Assembly: GCA_026008535.1 (NCBI GenBank)
Contig: BRKX01000010.1
Coordinates: 1,253,001 to 1,317,000, forward strand
DNA: 64,000 bases
Direction: 5' to 3'
Origin: Perilla frutescens
Taxonomy: Eukaryota; Streptophyta; Magnoliopsida; Lamiales; Lamiaceae
Under the pieces are notes generated by a model. That model saw only the letters and a list, made by a program, of their open reading frames with translations, had not been told where the DNA came from and did no database searches. The position numbers were made by a program, and so were the translations under genes. Shown here piece by piece: positions 11,209-24,482 of this stretch (positions within the stretch are counted from its first letter, which is position 1; every line of letters starts with the position of its first letter).

Positions 11209-12105
11209 CAAATGTGAATAATATCCTAGTGTGTTAAATGTGAATTCATCTCATCCATTAAGTATTGTTTCATAGACGGTTAAGATTTAGTTTGTTTAAT
11301 GGTGAATACATACTTATTTTTGGTAAGAAGGGCAAAATTGTCATTTTAGTTATAAGCATAGCTATCAAATCATTATTTCCCATGATCACGTCTCTTCATC
11401 ATTGCATTATACATGTTTGATTAATGTATTAAATTTTTTGATTCTAATATCAATTATATTTCTAACTTCCCATCATATATCGTGTTCAACCTTGTATAAC
11501 CACACTTCAATGGCGAACACACCAATTCCAAACGCAGATAAGGAAAATCAAGGTTAATTGTAAAATATTGTACTTTATATTTTTATTTCATGTTTAAATG
11601 TTTAGGATCGATGTCGATAATTTAATTTTTCTATTTTCTTACCCATGATTCAAAGTTTATTTTTCTATTATTATATTTCATCAAATGTGAATAATATCCT
11701 AGTGTATTAAATGTGAATTCATCTCATCCATTAAGTATTGTTTCATAGACGGTTAAGATTTAGTTTGTTTAATGGTGAATACATACTTATTTTTGGTAAG
11801 AAGGGCAAAATTGTCATTTTAGTTATAAGCATAGCTATCAAATCATTATTTCCCATGATCACGTCTCTTCATCATTGCATTATACATGTTTGATTAATGT
11901 ATTAAATTTTTTGATTCTAATATCAATTATATTTCTAACTTCCCATCATATATCGTGTTCAACCTTGTATAACCACACTTCAATGGCGAACACACCAATT
12001 CCAAACGCAGATAAGGAAAATCAAGGTTAATTGTAAAATATTGTACTTTATATTTTTATTTCATGTTTAAATGTTTAGGATCGATGTCGATAATTTAATT
12101 TTTCT
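11209..12105. repeat. 473-bp tandem duplication
   Basis: 11209-11681 and 11682-12105 are near-identical direct repeats (period 473; for example AATGTGAATAATATCCTAGT starts both). The second copy stops about 50 bp short. Only a handful of differences are visible, so the duplication is recent relative to the rest of the element. Confidence 0.9.
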
Positions 12106-12459
12106 CATATGAGAACCAATCCCTATGTGAGAACTAGGAATTAATCTCAACCACACAATGTTTTAATCTTATTTAAACTTTAAATATCCATAACTTGCTC
12201 ATTTTTCATTAGATTAACGCAAATTATATATCAAATTAAAGCTCTTTTCGTGCTCTTTCATTTAAGATCCATTGTTCATATGTTTATTCGAGAATATATT
12301 TTTTCGTCCATAATAGCGTGATATTAAACTCATAATAGGATGACAAAATATTCACGATAACATAGAAGTATACACATAATAGCATGAAAAAATATTCATA
12401 AAACACATAAATTTTACTCATAATAACAGTAGTAGTGTCGTTAATAGTAAGACATTATA

Positions 12460-12566
12460 TGTTCATACTAGCATGTATATATGTTCATACTAGCATGTAT
12501 ATATGTTCATACTAGCATGCATATATATATTCATATTAGCATGTATATATGTTCATAATAGCATGA
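12460..12566. repeat. 22-bp minisatellite, about 4-5 units
   Basis: Units of the form TGTTCATACTAGCATGTATA recur with a 22-bp spacing and become diverged at the right end (CATATTAGCATG, CATAATAGCATG). Confidence 0.8.
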
Positions 12567-12779
12567 TAGTACTCTCATTTTAGCATACGAAATTTATAAG
12601 AATAGACAACGGTTTTAAAGTGTTGTTTATATGATTTCCGAAAATTATACTCAAATATTACAAGTTTGTCACTCCGCCTTTGACCAAAAGTTGACCAAAT
12701 CTTAGCCATCTAAATCAAAACAATGGATGGATGAGATGAGTTCCTAGTTCCCACATGGGGTATGGGTTCTCATTTGATC

Positions 12780-12836
<57 letters not shown>

Positions 12837-12841
<5 letters not shown>

Positions 12842-13968
12842 GTGTGTGTTTGTGTTCTTGAAATAATTATTTTTTTACGAAATAATCAATTATTAATTAG
12901 AAAATGAAATATAATATTGAAAAAATAATTATATACTCTAATCGGGTAGGATGAACCTTACATAATAAGTGCAAAATTAAACTAATTCATAAAAATTGAA
13001 ATTGAATTAAAAAAATTGAAGAAAAATTAATAAATTAAATTGTTTAGCACCAAGTGTAGCAGATAATTTTATCTGCTTTATTCCATAATGATTTTAGGGT
13101 TGATTAAGGTAACATTCATACTAGTCTCAATTCTACATGAAAAATAATTCAAGGCTAGTAGTATTTCCTTTGGTGTTCCGCAGTCCATTTTACACTCAAT
13201 ATTATGTAAATCAGTAAATGCATGTGTCCGTGTATATGTAACCTTTTAAATACAAAGGGTAAGCAAAACATAGAACAAGAATAAATTATTATGGTATATC
13301 TCCTCCGTATAATTTGTAGACTATTGCATCAGATCAGAATTTTACCCAGTACATATATCGAATAACAGCTACGAGTTACTCTCCAAATAAATAAATTAGT
13401 TTAGGGTGAATATCAATCCGAGATATACATTTTGTATGGTTTTCTTAAAAAAAATGACCCAAAGCAAAACTTTTGGTAAAACAACACAATTTTTCGAAAT
13501 TTTTGCTAGTTAGTCTATCCCACCTAACCTCAATTTACAATTTTATTTTTTGACCAAAACAATGTGGTTTTGGTTTGACGTGTATAAATAATTTTTCAAC
13601 ATTATTTATTTTATTTGTATTATAAAATTCACGTACGCATATCCGACGTGGCACCTCTTTTTTTCTAGCATTGGAAATGAGGTGAGGATAGTTTTATAAA
13701 AAAAAAATTTTAAAATGATTCTCCATAATTTTGATTTGATACATTTAAAAAATACAAAATGCATGTAGGCATAAAAATTGATATTTATCCATTACTTTAT
13801 AAAAAAGAAATAATGAACTGTTATCATGCAAGGAATTAATCTTATATGAATTATATTATTAGACTTATGAATCTCTTGACTCATGAATGTTACATACACA
13901 TTAAGCATTTGATGCGTTTTTGTTTAGATAATTTCCGACAAAAACCTATTTAATTTGAGCTTTTATTA
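12837..13968. other. Gene-free AT-rich DNA with a dispersed repeat
   Basis: No coding sequence is supported. About 12860-13040 belongs to a diverged dispersed family marked by GGGATGAACCCTAAAA-like sequence, with relatives at about 15300-15600 (same strand) and about 48380-48700 (opposite strand). Confidence 0.45.
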
Positions 13969-14240
13969 CTTCCTCCGTCCTATTTATATAACCCCTTTTA
14001 CTATTTTGAGGTGTCCCAATTATATAGTCTCATAACTATAAATAGTATTAATTTTCATAGTAGTATACAAATATACCCTTGGTATGTATTGAAAATTAAA
14101 ATTTAACCACTTAAATTCTTAAAAGTCATAAATTTTAAATAAAGGTAATAATGGAAATTAAGCTTTAATGTCTCGTTTTCATAAATATTTTTAATCTACA
14201 TACCAGGATATAGTGAACTATATAAATGGGACGGAGGGAG
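13969..14240. mobile_element. Stowaway MITE (Tc1/mariner)
   Basis: A 272-bp element with the classic Stowaway ends: CTTCCTCCGTCC at the left and GGACGGAGGGAG at the right, flanked by TA on both sides (13967-13968 and 14241-14242). It has no coding capacity. A truncated relative starts near 44728. Confidence 0.92.
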
Positions 14241-14242
14241 TA

Positions 14243-15679
14243 CATTTTATTGTCATCTTTTTTAAACCAGGTAAAATATTTGTAGGCGCGCGAAAATGAA
14301 TAACTATAATACTAACTAAATCACTACAAATGATTACGATAAAAAGTAAATAACCGAGAGATTAATCATATATTGAACGACCACTGCCAATCTGTTTATA
14401 ATATACAACTAAATTTGATAGACTTATAAATTTTAGGAGACGTACCGAGCTAGAATTTTTCGGTAGGGGGCGAACTTTTTTGAATTTTAAATTATAAAAA
14501 TTGAATATATATAAATATATGTGTATGTGCGCGCGCGTGTGTGTATATATATGTATATATATATATATAATATCAATGCATCAATAATATTTTGTTCCAC
14601 AATATATGAATATTTTTGCACATAAATATTCAACAAACGATAAAAATATATGAATATAAATTATCTTATAACGAGATCAGTCAATTATCAAAGTCTTTCA
14701 TACATAGCGGAATGTTGTTCTAGTAGAATTAACTTTGCAAAATAAAAAAGAACATATTATAATTATATCATATCACATGTTTATCATAAAATAACAAAAA
14801 AAAACATAAATATTAAATAACTAAAGCAATATAAAAATATAGCGTTCACTGATCTTACAAGTTTATGCATTTTAAGTTATTCACGTCGCTTCTTAATGCC
14901 ATCAAACACATAAATGATTGATTCAATATAAGAAAAACAATTAGTAACTTATTTGAGTTAGCTAAAAAAACATCAATCATAAATGAGATAAAAGAAACTA
15001 TTTTATTTATTTATTTAATTATCTACGTGATAAATGAAGAATTGATCTATTTATTTTCATTTAGCGCAACCTACACTACTTCACTAATTAATTTTTTAGA
15101 AGGGCAAAATAAAAAATTTATTAAAAAATTTATATCATATCTCCCCTTCTCCGTCTCTGCATAGCCTGACCACTAATTAATATACAATTTAAAACTTAAT
15201 AAAAAGGAAAAAACCAACCAACTACCCAAGCAGGAATTTATTATTTTCCATTCCGAATATATGTTACGGGTTGAAATTTTCTGTTACACTATTTCGTGTT
15301 TCACTCCGTATTTTATTATTAAATTTGTAATTTTAATAATATTTATTATAAAATAAAAATTAATTACAACATAAATAATCATAGTTAACATTTATCAACA
15401 AAAAAAAAAGAATTAAAAAGATTGAAAAATGTTTTGAAAAAATCAACCAAAATAATGAATTATTAATTGAAAATTGAAAATTAAATATTAAAAAGTAATT
15501 ATAAATCCTAATTGAGTGGGATGAACCCTAAAAATAATTATAAAATTAAACTAAATCACATAAAATAAAATTGAAGAAAAAAAAGTATAAGAAAAACTCG
15601 TAATTTAAAAATGTAACACGTAGTGAGTCAAAACAGAAGATTTTTCAAAGATAGACGTTGTGCAAAACGTCGTTTAGTC
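14243..15679. other. Gene-free AT-rich DNA
   Basis: No coding sequence is supported. It holds a short GT/GC/TA microsatellite cluster (about 14517-14570) and a copy of the dispersed GGGATGAACCC repeat (about 15300-15600). Confidence 0.5.
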
Positions 15680-16212
15680 TACCGCCTATGGATATTGATC
15701 GAACAAATTGAAACTATGATCAGATAGTGCATCTTAACATCCAACATTGAATCGATGTGTGTATTTAAAATTTGAACCATACAAACAAAGCCTAGGCACA
15801 AATATTTCTACTTACTCTATCAAGATTTAAAATTTAAACCACACATACAAACCCTAGGAAAAAACATTTCTCTATCCAATCACTCCGCCGTTCAACCCTC
15901 AATCGACATATAGCTAGAGATTACTATTAATTAGAAGCCCAAGACTATACCCATATTACATTATATTATTTTTGGAATATATAAAAAATTTGAAATAGTT
16001 AAGAGCATGTTTTTGTATTTTTTTCCCCCCTCAAATTCTACCACATAAAATGACTGGAAAAAACAGGCGTTCAGGTAGAAATGATCTAGTTTTATGCTAA
16101 GGTAGAATCCTTAAGTATAGGATCAAGTTTCCACTGCATTTCTTGCAATATTTAGATGTTATATCTATCTATATCTATCAAACATCACGAAATTAAATAT
16201 AACGTGATTAGC

Positions 16213-16248
<36 letters not shown>

Positions 16249-16664
16249 AATTTAGAGACATACCTTTTTTTTGTAGTTGTACAATCGAGAAACGAAGTAG
16301 GGCTTAAGAGACCTTCTCCTTATACCTGCCGAATAACTGATTTAATTTGAGTTTAAATTCTGATATGAGAACGAATTTATGAGATTTCATTCTTCGATTT
16401 CGAGTTAACCACTGCATACAAAATTATAGCAAATGATTAATGTGAATATATATAATGAATGGCTGAGATGGAACAGCTTTGCGATAAGATATTGTGTTGT
16501 AATTGCCGTGTTAAACTTAAATACTTAAATTGTCTTCTTTGACTGAAAATAATGGCAGAAAAGAGACGCAACAATCAATTCAAAGAAACTGTTTCGAAAA
16601 GACTGCTCGAATTTGCAGGAAAAATCCATTAAATTGCTTCAATTTCTCACTTTCAAATTTCGTG
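15680..16664. repeat. Orphan copy of the WAKL-1 upstream segment
   Basis: Collinear with 3798-4863. It retains the 66-bp minisatellite (one unit fewer), GAAACGAAGTAGGGCTTAAG, AGACCTTCTCCTTATACCTG and AACAGCTTTGCGAT(A/G)AGATA. The internal (TA)n at about 16214-16247 is longer than in the first copy. No kinase sequence lies on its 5' side, so it is either a duplication that took only the upstream region or one whose gene was deleted. Confidence 0.85.
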
Positions 16665-16702
16665 ATGCAAGGTCTTTTTTTTTTTCTTTTCTTTTTTTAA
16701 TA

Positions 16703-17080
16703 GGGCAAGTCTCTTGTACATAAGATGTACATGAGACGGTCAACGCGTTGACCGATCAATGTGTGTTGACCCGGTCAATGCTTTGACCAAAAAATCCGTT
16801 AAAATTAGTACCGTTCATAATACTGAAAAGTATCATTTCAAAGGCTAAAAAGTATCATTTGTATCAATAAAAAGTATTGGGCAGAATAAAAAAATAAAGA
16901 AAAAAACTGTTAAGATCAGTATCAATTGACACACTAAAAAGTATCATTCGAAATTAAAAAAAAAGTATCAATTGTATACCTAAAAAGTATCACCAATTTT
17001 CACAATTTTTTTGATCAAAGCTTTGACCGAGTCAACGCGTTGACCGTCTCATATACATCTTATGCACATGAGTTTTTGCA
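16703..17080. mobile_element. MULE-type MITE with 9-bp target duplication
   Basis: A 378-bp element. Its terminal inverted repeats are about 55 bp: left CATAAGATGTACATGAGACG then GTCAACGCGTTGACCG; right the reverse complement with a few changes. The 9-bp direct repeat TTTTTAATA flanks it (16694-16702 and 17081-17089), as expected for Mutator-like transposition. The interior repeats AAAAGTATCA several times. Confidence 0.8.
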
Positions 17081-17089
17081 TTTTTAATA

Positions 17090-18929
17090 ATGGCAGATCC
17101 CAATTATTTATTTACACAATGCTCATAATTTCATTGCAGTTTAGGTGTTTGATGAAATACGTACATCTATAATGGACCCTACATCAATTATGGCTGTTCC
17201 TCAAATCATAATGCCACGTTTAAAAGTGTGCCTTGATTCCATACAATGACCGACCAACAATGGGGACAAATATCCAACACGTAAAAAAGACACTTGAGAA
17301 AGATATTAATATCTATCAATTCCATAAAAAAACTACCTCCTCTGGTCCATTTAAATGTTATTTTGGATGAATAAAGATGAATTAATAAATTAATGAAATT
17401 ATATAATACACTCTTCGTGAATGCATTAAATGAGTTGAATATATATGTTTGAATGCATTAAATATTGACAAATATGAAAAAATGTGAAATTTTTGTCTCG
17501 AATTTGTAGAATGACAATTTTTCTTGAAGCAAAATTAAAATGCCCAAATACACTTATTCAGAAACGTGGGGAGTTCCAATTTATGATCTGAATGATGAAT
17601 GATACTATCAATATAAATATTGAAAAATTAAAGAATTTTAACTTTTTTTAATTACTTTAATATTGATTTTCAATTAAATGGTTAAGGGTTGAATAGTCCC
17701 CTAGAAAATTTTCCAAGATTTACATTGTCCCGTCTTTGACTATTTAACCTATTTAGTCATTCGATCAACTTTTTAAAATGACTCATATTACTCTTTTGTG
17801 GATGTAAAAGTTAATATCATTAGCAAAACACACCAGCACACATTTTTTCTCACACTAGGATACTTTCATATAGTTTTACGCACTTTTACAATTATCCAAA
17901 ATTGAAACAAATTAAAAAAATTTATTTAATAATTAATAAAATAATAAATATTGTCAAATTTATTAATAAATAATAAACACATAATAATAGTTTAATATGA
18001 AAAATTCAATATTTATAATATATAAAACAATGGATTTGGGATATAATTTTGGAATGAAGGGTTTTGATAAATTTTAAAAAAAAATATTTATATATATATG
18101 AAGGATATATACTCTCGAGTCTCGACACTCGACTAATGCTATTTACACCTTTTGGGCCTTATTGGGCATCATCAATAATATTCCCAAATTAAATACAAAA
18201 TCGATTGTTCTATACTCCATATATGACTATACATGAAAAATAAGAAAATAATCAACTCTTATTTAATTCAGAATAATATAATTTCAATGTTAGTCACCAA
18301 AAAAATCTTTAAATATTTAATTAATATAAAATTAATTATCACATTTTTTTTTTACATTATCTTTCTACACATACATATAACTAAATTATTTATATTAACA
18401 TAATGTGTTAATCAATTCATGTAGTTTCAGTAGTCATATAGAGTCAATTAATCCCAAAATAATTAGAGTACGACTTTTCCGTTCATGTGTATTAATTAAT
18501 AGTTTATTAGTATTATTACTTTAAAATCCGAACTTTTAAATCTCTCATTCAAAATTTCTAAGGTTTGTAATATGCGGATTGTAATGTTTGAACGATATAT
18601 TGGATGTTTACGTTAAAAAAAAATCACGATAACCTAAACAGTGAATAATAAAAATTGATAATTAACTTTTCTTTAGGATTGTTATTAAAAAGATTGTGTC
18701 AATTGATGAAAATACTCTCATATTAACAAAATATGAATCTTTTAATTTTGTCAACCATTTGAAAATATAATATACTCTGAATTAAAAAATTGAGATAAAA
18801 TTTTGAAATTTATTTTTGTAATGAAAATCATGTTGTAGGGCTTTAGGGAATGGGAGATTTTGGGATTGAACTTGGCATGTATCACCATTAATGCTACTAA
18901 ATTATAAAGCTCGACATATAAAAACCATT
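17090..18929. other. Gene-free AT-rich DNA
   Basis: No coding sequence is supported. A one-ended Stowaway-like terminus (ACTACCTCCTCTGGTCC) occurs near 17333 with no matching right end. Confidence 0.5.
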
Positions 18930-21900
18930 TTAAAGTCATGAGTGATTTTTTAATTAGTTATGTTAATTTCTAAATTAATTATGTTTTAGTTTTTTAATTT
19001 CTGTTTTAGTTATTTTGTCGCCGTTGTACGTTTTTTTCTTCGATCTAGTAGTATTAATTAATGTAGTAGTTTTAATTAATGAATTTTAATTGCTCTAGAT
19101 GCCATCTCTAAATTATGGTCGTACTTTTTAATCTTTAAAATTATAAAAATTGTATACACACAATTTATAATTTATCATATATATATATATAATTATTATT
19201 TAGAATATTGAATTAAAAATAATGATATTTTTTTATTGAAATGATTGAGAATAATTTATTAATTAATATACATAATTGTTTTCACTACAACACCATTATA
19301 AGAATCGAGCAATAACTTTGAATTTATATGTTAGCAATTAAATTAACACATTTACATTCATGTTGGTACTTGTCCGGTAAAAGTTCACGATGCCTATGGT
19401 GTGTAAGCCATGTTAGCATATGATGCATCACATATTAAAATATGTTGTTACATATTAGCATAAATTATTTGTTTCATACTAATAATGTAATTGTGGGATA
19501 TTTCTAATTAGCATGTCTCGTATGACTTAATAGTATTATTTTGTAAATATATTTGCTATTTATAATTCAACAGAATTATACATTTTAACAATCATATAAA
19601 CAACTCATTATATTCATGTTACCAATTAAATTAACACATTTACATTCATATTGGTACTTGTCTGGTAAAAGTTCACGATGCCTACGGTGTGTAACCCATG
19701 TTAGCATATGATGCATCACATAGTAAAATATGTTGTAAGCGTATTAGCATAAATTATTTGATTCATACTAATAATGTAATTGTGGGGTATTTCTAATTAG
19801 CATGTCTCGTATGGCTTAATAGTATTATTTTGTAAATATATTTGCTATTTATAATTTAACAGAATTATACATTTTAACAATCATATAAACAACTCATTAT
19901 ATTCATGTTACCAATTAAATTAACACATTTACATTCATGTTGGTACTTGTCCGGTAAAAGTTCACGATGCCTATGGTGTGTAACCCATGTTAGCATATGA
20001 TGCATCACATATTAAAACATGTTGTTACATATTAGCATAAATTATTTGTTTCATACTAATAATGTAATTGTGGGGTATTTCTACTTAGCATGTCTCGTAT
20101 GGTTTAATAGTATTATTTTGTAAATATATTTGCTATTTATAATTCAACATAATTATACATTTTAACAATCATATAAACAACTCATTATATTCATGTTACC
20201 AATTAAATTAACACATTTACATTCATGTTGGTATTTGTCCGGTAAAAGTTCACGATGCCTACGGTGTGTAACCCATGTTAGCATATGATGCATCACATAG
20301 TAAAATATGTTGTTAGCGTATTAGCATAAATTATTTGATTCATACTAATAATGTAATTGTGGGGTATTTCTAATTAGTATGTCTCGTATGGCTTAATAGT
20401 ATTATTTTGTAAATATATTTTCTATTTATAATTCAACAGAATTATACATTTTAACAATCATATAAGCAACTTCATGTTAGCAATTAAATTAACACATTTA
20501 CATTCATGTTGGTACTTGTCTGGTAGAAGTTCGCGATGCCTATGGTGTGTAAGCCATGTTAGCATATGATGCATCACATATTAAAATATGTTGTTACATA
20601 TTAGCATAAATTATTTGATTCATACTAATAATGTAATTGTGGGGTATTTCTAATTAGCATGTCTCGTATGACTTAATAGTATTATTTTGTAAATATATTT
20701 GCTATTTATAATTCAACAGAATTATACATTTTAACAATCATATAAGCAACTCATTATATTTATGTTAGCAATTAAATTAACATTTACATTTATGTTGGTA
20801 CTTGTCCGGTAAAAGTTCACGATGCCTATGATGTGTAACCCATGTTAGCATATGATGCATCACATATTAAAATATGTTGTTAGCATATTAGCATAAATTA
20901 TTTGTTTCATACTAATAATGTAATTGTGGGGTATTTTCTAATTAGCATGTCTCGTATGGCTTAATAGTATTATTTTGTAAATATATTTGCTATTTATAAT
21001 TCAACAGAATTATTATTTTAACAATCATATAAGCAACTCATTATATGCATATTAGCAATTAAATTAACATATTAACATTAGAATTTTGTTTTATTTTTTT
21101 ATCGTGTTGGTGCCTAATTGATTGAAATTCATAACTTCTCTATTATATAAATCTTAATTATTAGCCTATGATATGTGACATATTAACAATTTGTTATTAA
21201 CTTTTTAGCATGGAATTAATTCTTTTTGAGTGATGAATTAATACAATATTGTTGTGTATTTTAACTTAATTTACATATAAGCATGATACATTTAGCGTTT
21301 AATATTTTACAACCTGAAGCATCAACAAAAAAACAACCTGCAGTTGCTCGAATCAGAATGTCCGAGAAAATTTCACTTTTGGTATCATAGGACACGCTAC
21401 TCTTCATTTTGATCCCATCGATGTTGATTTTGGTTCTTTAAAAAAAAAGCGCTCACTTTTAGTCCTATAAGTTTGGCAATATCAATTTTAGTCCCTCAAT
21501 TTTTAACAGAAGTTAAGTGAAGTGATGGAGGGCTTCGCACGTGAGTCCCATAGGACACGCTACTCTCCTCTTTTGGTCCTATCGATGTTGGTCCCCAAAC
21601 GTTTCAAACTATCAGTTTTTCTCACTCTGATACGTTTTCCGTCAAATTTGATGTCAATTTTGGTCCCATTTTACTATCGGTTTTGGTCCAAAATGAAAAT
21701 TTTCAATAAACTATTTATTTGTCAATGCTAAAAAAAACTATTTAGGGACTACCTACGACGCTCTAATATGCTATCCAATTGAATATAAGATAACTTTCAA
21801 TAAATTACAAACAAAAAACTATTTATTTGTCAATGCTAAAAATATTAATTCAAATTCTAAAAATAAATTTAATATTAATTGGATGAAAAAGACTTAATAA

Positions 21901-23130
21901 TCAATTATTAATTAACTAAAAATAAAAAAATTAATTATAAAAAACAATGATAAATACTAATTATTTACTAATATATGTGCATATAAAATATGGGATTTGA
22001 TATTCCATATCAAATTAAATTACTACAATAGCATCAATTTTTATAATTCTGAATAAATTGCATTTTTTACTCATCATTATTAGATCAATCTTGATCATGA
22101 AAACGAAATTGATAAATGGCTGAGATCCATACTTCTATTGTGTAATGATAAATTAATCATATCCTTAATCTTAAAATCTGAATGGTCTATCATTTGTTTG
22201 GTTATAAAAACATTAATAGTATATGTTATTATTTAAATGATGATTAATATTAAAAGGTACTTATATTGTTGTTTCTGTATCTTTATTGAAGCATAAATCA
22301 AGGGATTGAATTTGGTAATTAAATCAATTACCAAAAGCCAACAAACCCACTATGGATTGGGAATATTAATTAACACACACAATTTTTTCTCATTCATTAT
22401 TTTTATATTTGTTGGTTTATTTTTTGTGTACTTTTTTATTATTATTTTATGATAATTTAATGATTTACTTACTTGGTTTTGTAGTTTATGTTGTAATTAA
22501 TGTGTAATTTGATTTTTTATGAACATAAATTGATATGTTTAGTCTCTATGATGCATTCGGATTCTTTTTCTTTTTGTTTAAAGCGTTATAGTTAGTTGTG
22601 GTTTAGGCTCTCAATTTGTAAATTGACCTCAAATCTCGTGATAAATTATATATTTATATACACATTTTTTTTTGTGAGTGTTAGTGTTTTATTTAATGTT
22701 GTTGATGTTCTTTCTTTAATATATTAGGAGAGTGTATAGTTGTTTGTTGAGTATTAATGTTGTTTGGGATAGTATGATGCTTATTTTGTGATTGGTAATG
22801 TTTCTTTATTGATTGGTTTGGTATAATCATGTTACAAAATAATATTAATATGCACTAGAGTGTGCTCTAAATCTAATTCTACATATATTATTATTGACCG
22901 TGTTACACTAATAGCTTCAAAATTAATGTGGTCTATTTATAAGTTATTTTTTAATTTCTTATGTAAAAAAATATTAAGACAATTTATTAAAGAAACTAAA
23001 GTGTAAAAAATTGCACTCATATGCCTTGATCAATATTTTATTTTTGTTGAGTCCTCGTGATTTATTTGATATTGTTGATTCTTTTTTTTTATTCTTTACG
23101 AATTATATGTTAGAGTAATATAGTTGTTTG
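18930..23130 (-). repeat. Block X, copy B (inverted)
   Basis: The reverse complement of this region matches copies A and C. Its right end (about 22990-23130) pairs with 53237-53390, and its left end (CGCCGTTGTACGTTTTTTTC at about 19018) with 8746 and 63555. It lacks the region equivalent to about 7200-8035 of copy A. Instead the end of the 68-codon frame (about 19264-19325) is joined directly to an expanded tandem array. It ends where the kinase stop codon lies in copies A and C and carries no kinase sequence. Confidence 0.8.
19335..21055. repeat. ~288-bp tandem array, six units, alternating subtypes
   Basis: CAATTAAATT marks unit starts at 19335, 19623, 19912, 20201, 20481, 20769 and 21056, giving periods of 288, 289, 289, 280, 288 and 287. 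The fourth unit has a short deletion. Units 2 and 4 share variants (GATGCCTACGGTGTG, CACATAGTAAAATATG, GCGTATTAGC) that units 1, 3 and 5 lack (GATGCCTATGGTGTG, ACATATTAGC). This suggests duplication as a ~577-bp dimer. Block X copies A and C have one unit each. Confidence 0.9.
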
Positions 23131-23565
23131 TTGGGTATTAATGTTTTTTTTTTTTCGAGAGTATGAATGCTTATTTTATAGTCAGTAATGCTTCAATATT
23201 TGATTTGGTATAATTAGGTCACTAAATTTCTTTGTGACGAATTTTGAAGGTTTTTTAATATATTATTTGTTCCTAGCATATAAATTATGTAAAAGTTTAG
23301 TGTTCGGTAGTTGATGCTTTGTGCGATAGCATGAATGCTTCTTTTGCAATGGATAACGCTTCATTAATTTATTTGGTATATATAATCATGATACAAAATA
23401 ATATAACTATTCATTAGTGTGCTCCAATTCTACTTATGGATTGTATTACACTAATTCTACATGGATTGTATTACAATTTGTGAAATTGTATCTTCCTTGA
23501 TGGTTTTAAAATATTTCCTAATTAAAACTAACATTACCAATAATTACTCAAGCAACACCGACATA

Positions 23566-23597
<32 letters not shown>

Positions 23598-23677
23598 CAA
23601 CAAAAAAATTATGTCGGATATATATATTTTTTTTATATATAAATGGGGCTATAAAGAGAAAAACGTGGCTGTGTTTA
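23131..23677. repeat. Duplicated segment at the left of the 126-bp array
   Basis: About 23507-23680 recurs at about 24938-25050 plus 26028-26076, including TAATTACTCAAGCAACACCG, a (TA)n(CA)n run and GGGGCTATAAAGAGAAAAAC. In the second copy the two halves are separated by ~980 bp (about 25050-26027). No gene is seen. Confidence 0.7.
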
Positions 23678-24030
23678 GAATTTCTCAATATAAAACTAAC
23701 ATCCGAAAAAAAAAAGGAAGAAATCGTAAATTAAGGTAATTAAGATTTATTAGGATATCTATTAATCTTGAGACACCAATATGACTTTTTCAAAAATTGA
23801 AAATAGAATTTCTCAATGTAAAACTAACATCCTAAAAAAAAGGAAGAAATCGTAAATTAAGGTAATTAAGATTTATTAGGATATCTATTAATCTTGAGAC
23901 ACCAATATGACTTTTTCAAAAATTGAAAATAGAATTTCTCAATGTAAAACTAACATCCTAAAAAAAAGGAAGAAATCGTGAATTAAGGTAATTAAGATTT
24001 ATTAGGATATCTATTAATCTTGAGACACCA
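23678..24030 (+). repeat. 126-bp tandem repeat, block 1 (about 2.8 units)
   Basis: Unit starts (GAATTTCTCAA) at 23678, 23806 and 23932. Each unit contains AACTAACATCC, a poly-A run, GGTAATTAAGATTTATTAGG and ATTAATCTTGAGACACCAAT. It is the same family as 26077-30065. Confidence 0.9.
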
Positions 24031-24482
24031 TTTGTGCTGCAGAACCTCCCTCTTCGACAGTTAAATCCTCAATCTTCAAGTAATTTTTCGCTATTTTTCT
24101 GATAGTAATTTGTAAGTGTTGATTGGAGAAGATGAATTTGATTGGCTCCCGCGAGAAGAGAAAGAGAAGACGCACAATGTTAAGGCAGATTTTAGGTATA
24201 TTTCTGGATTAATAATAGAAGAAAGAATCTGAATTTGATTTTTTATAAAGAAGAGATTGGGAAGAAAGATCGAAAATTGAATGCGAGGGAAATGATGATT
24301 GAAAGCTTCTTAAATAAGTTTTTGAACGGTGGTTGTGAATTTGAAATTCACACCTTTTCATCAAACCTTTTCATTGATCATAATTTTATCAGATATCTCT
24401 CAAATGCCGATTGATTTTTTTTTTTCAAAAAATTAACTTAAATGTGAATAGTCAAAATTGTCCCTACTATTCTATTTTTATA
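24031..24482. other. Gene-free DNA
   Basis: A slightly less AT-rich stretch with no supported coding frame. Confidence 0.4.

Larger units (their letters stand above)
11199..12786. mobile_element. Microsatellite-bounded non-autonomous element(s)
   Basis: The left end GAGGAGGGTTCAAATGTGAA and the right end (read inward GAGGATGGATCAAATGAGAA) form short imperfect terminal inverted repeats. The left end abuts (TA)20. The right end abuts (CT)n(TA)n (about 12787-12834). A second inverted pair lies inside: CATATGAGAACCAATCCC near 12106 against GGGTATGGGTTCTCATTTGA near 12760, so two related elements appear fused or nested. There is no coding frame. Insertion at TA microsatellites resembles the Micron type described in rice; family identity is inferred only. 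Confidence 0.55.

Noticed and set aside
17333..17360. Stowaway MITE from ACTACCTCCTCTGGTCC
   Set aside because: Only one terminus is visible; no inverted partner with a TA flank was found nearby.
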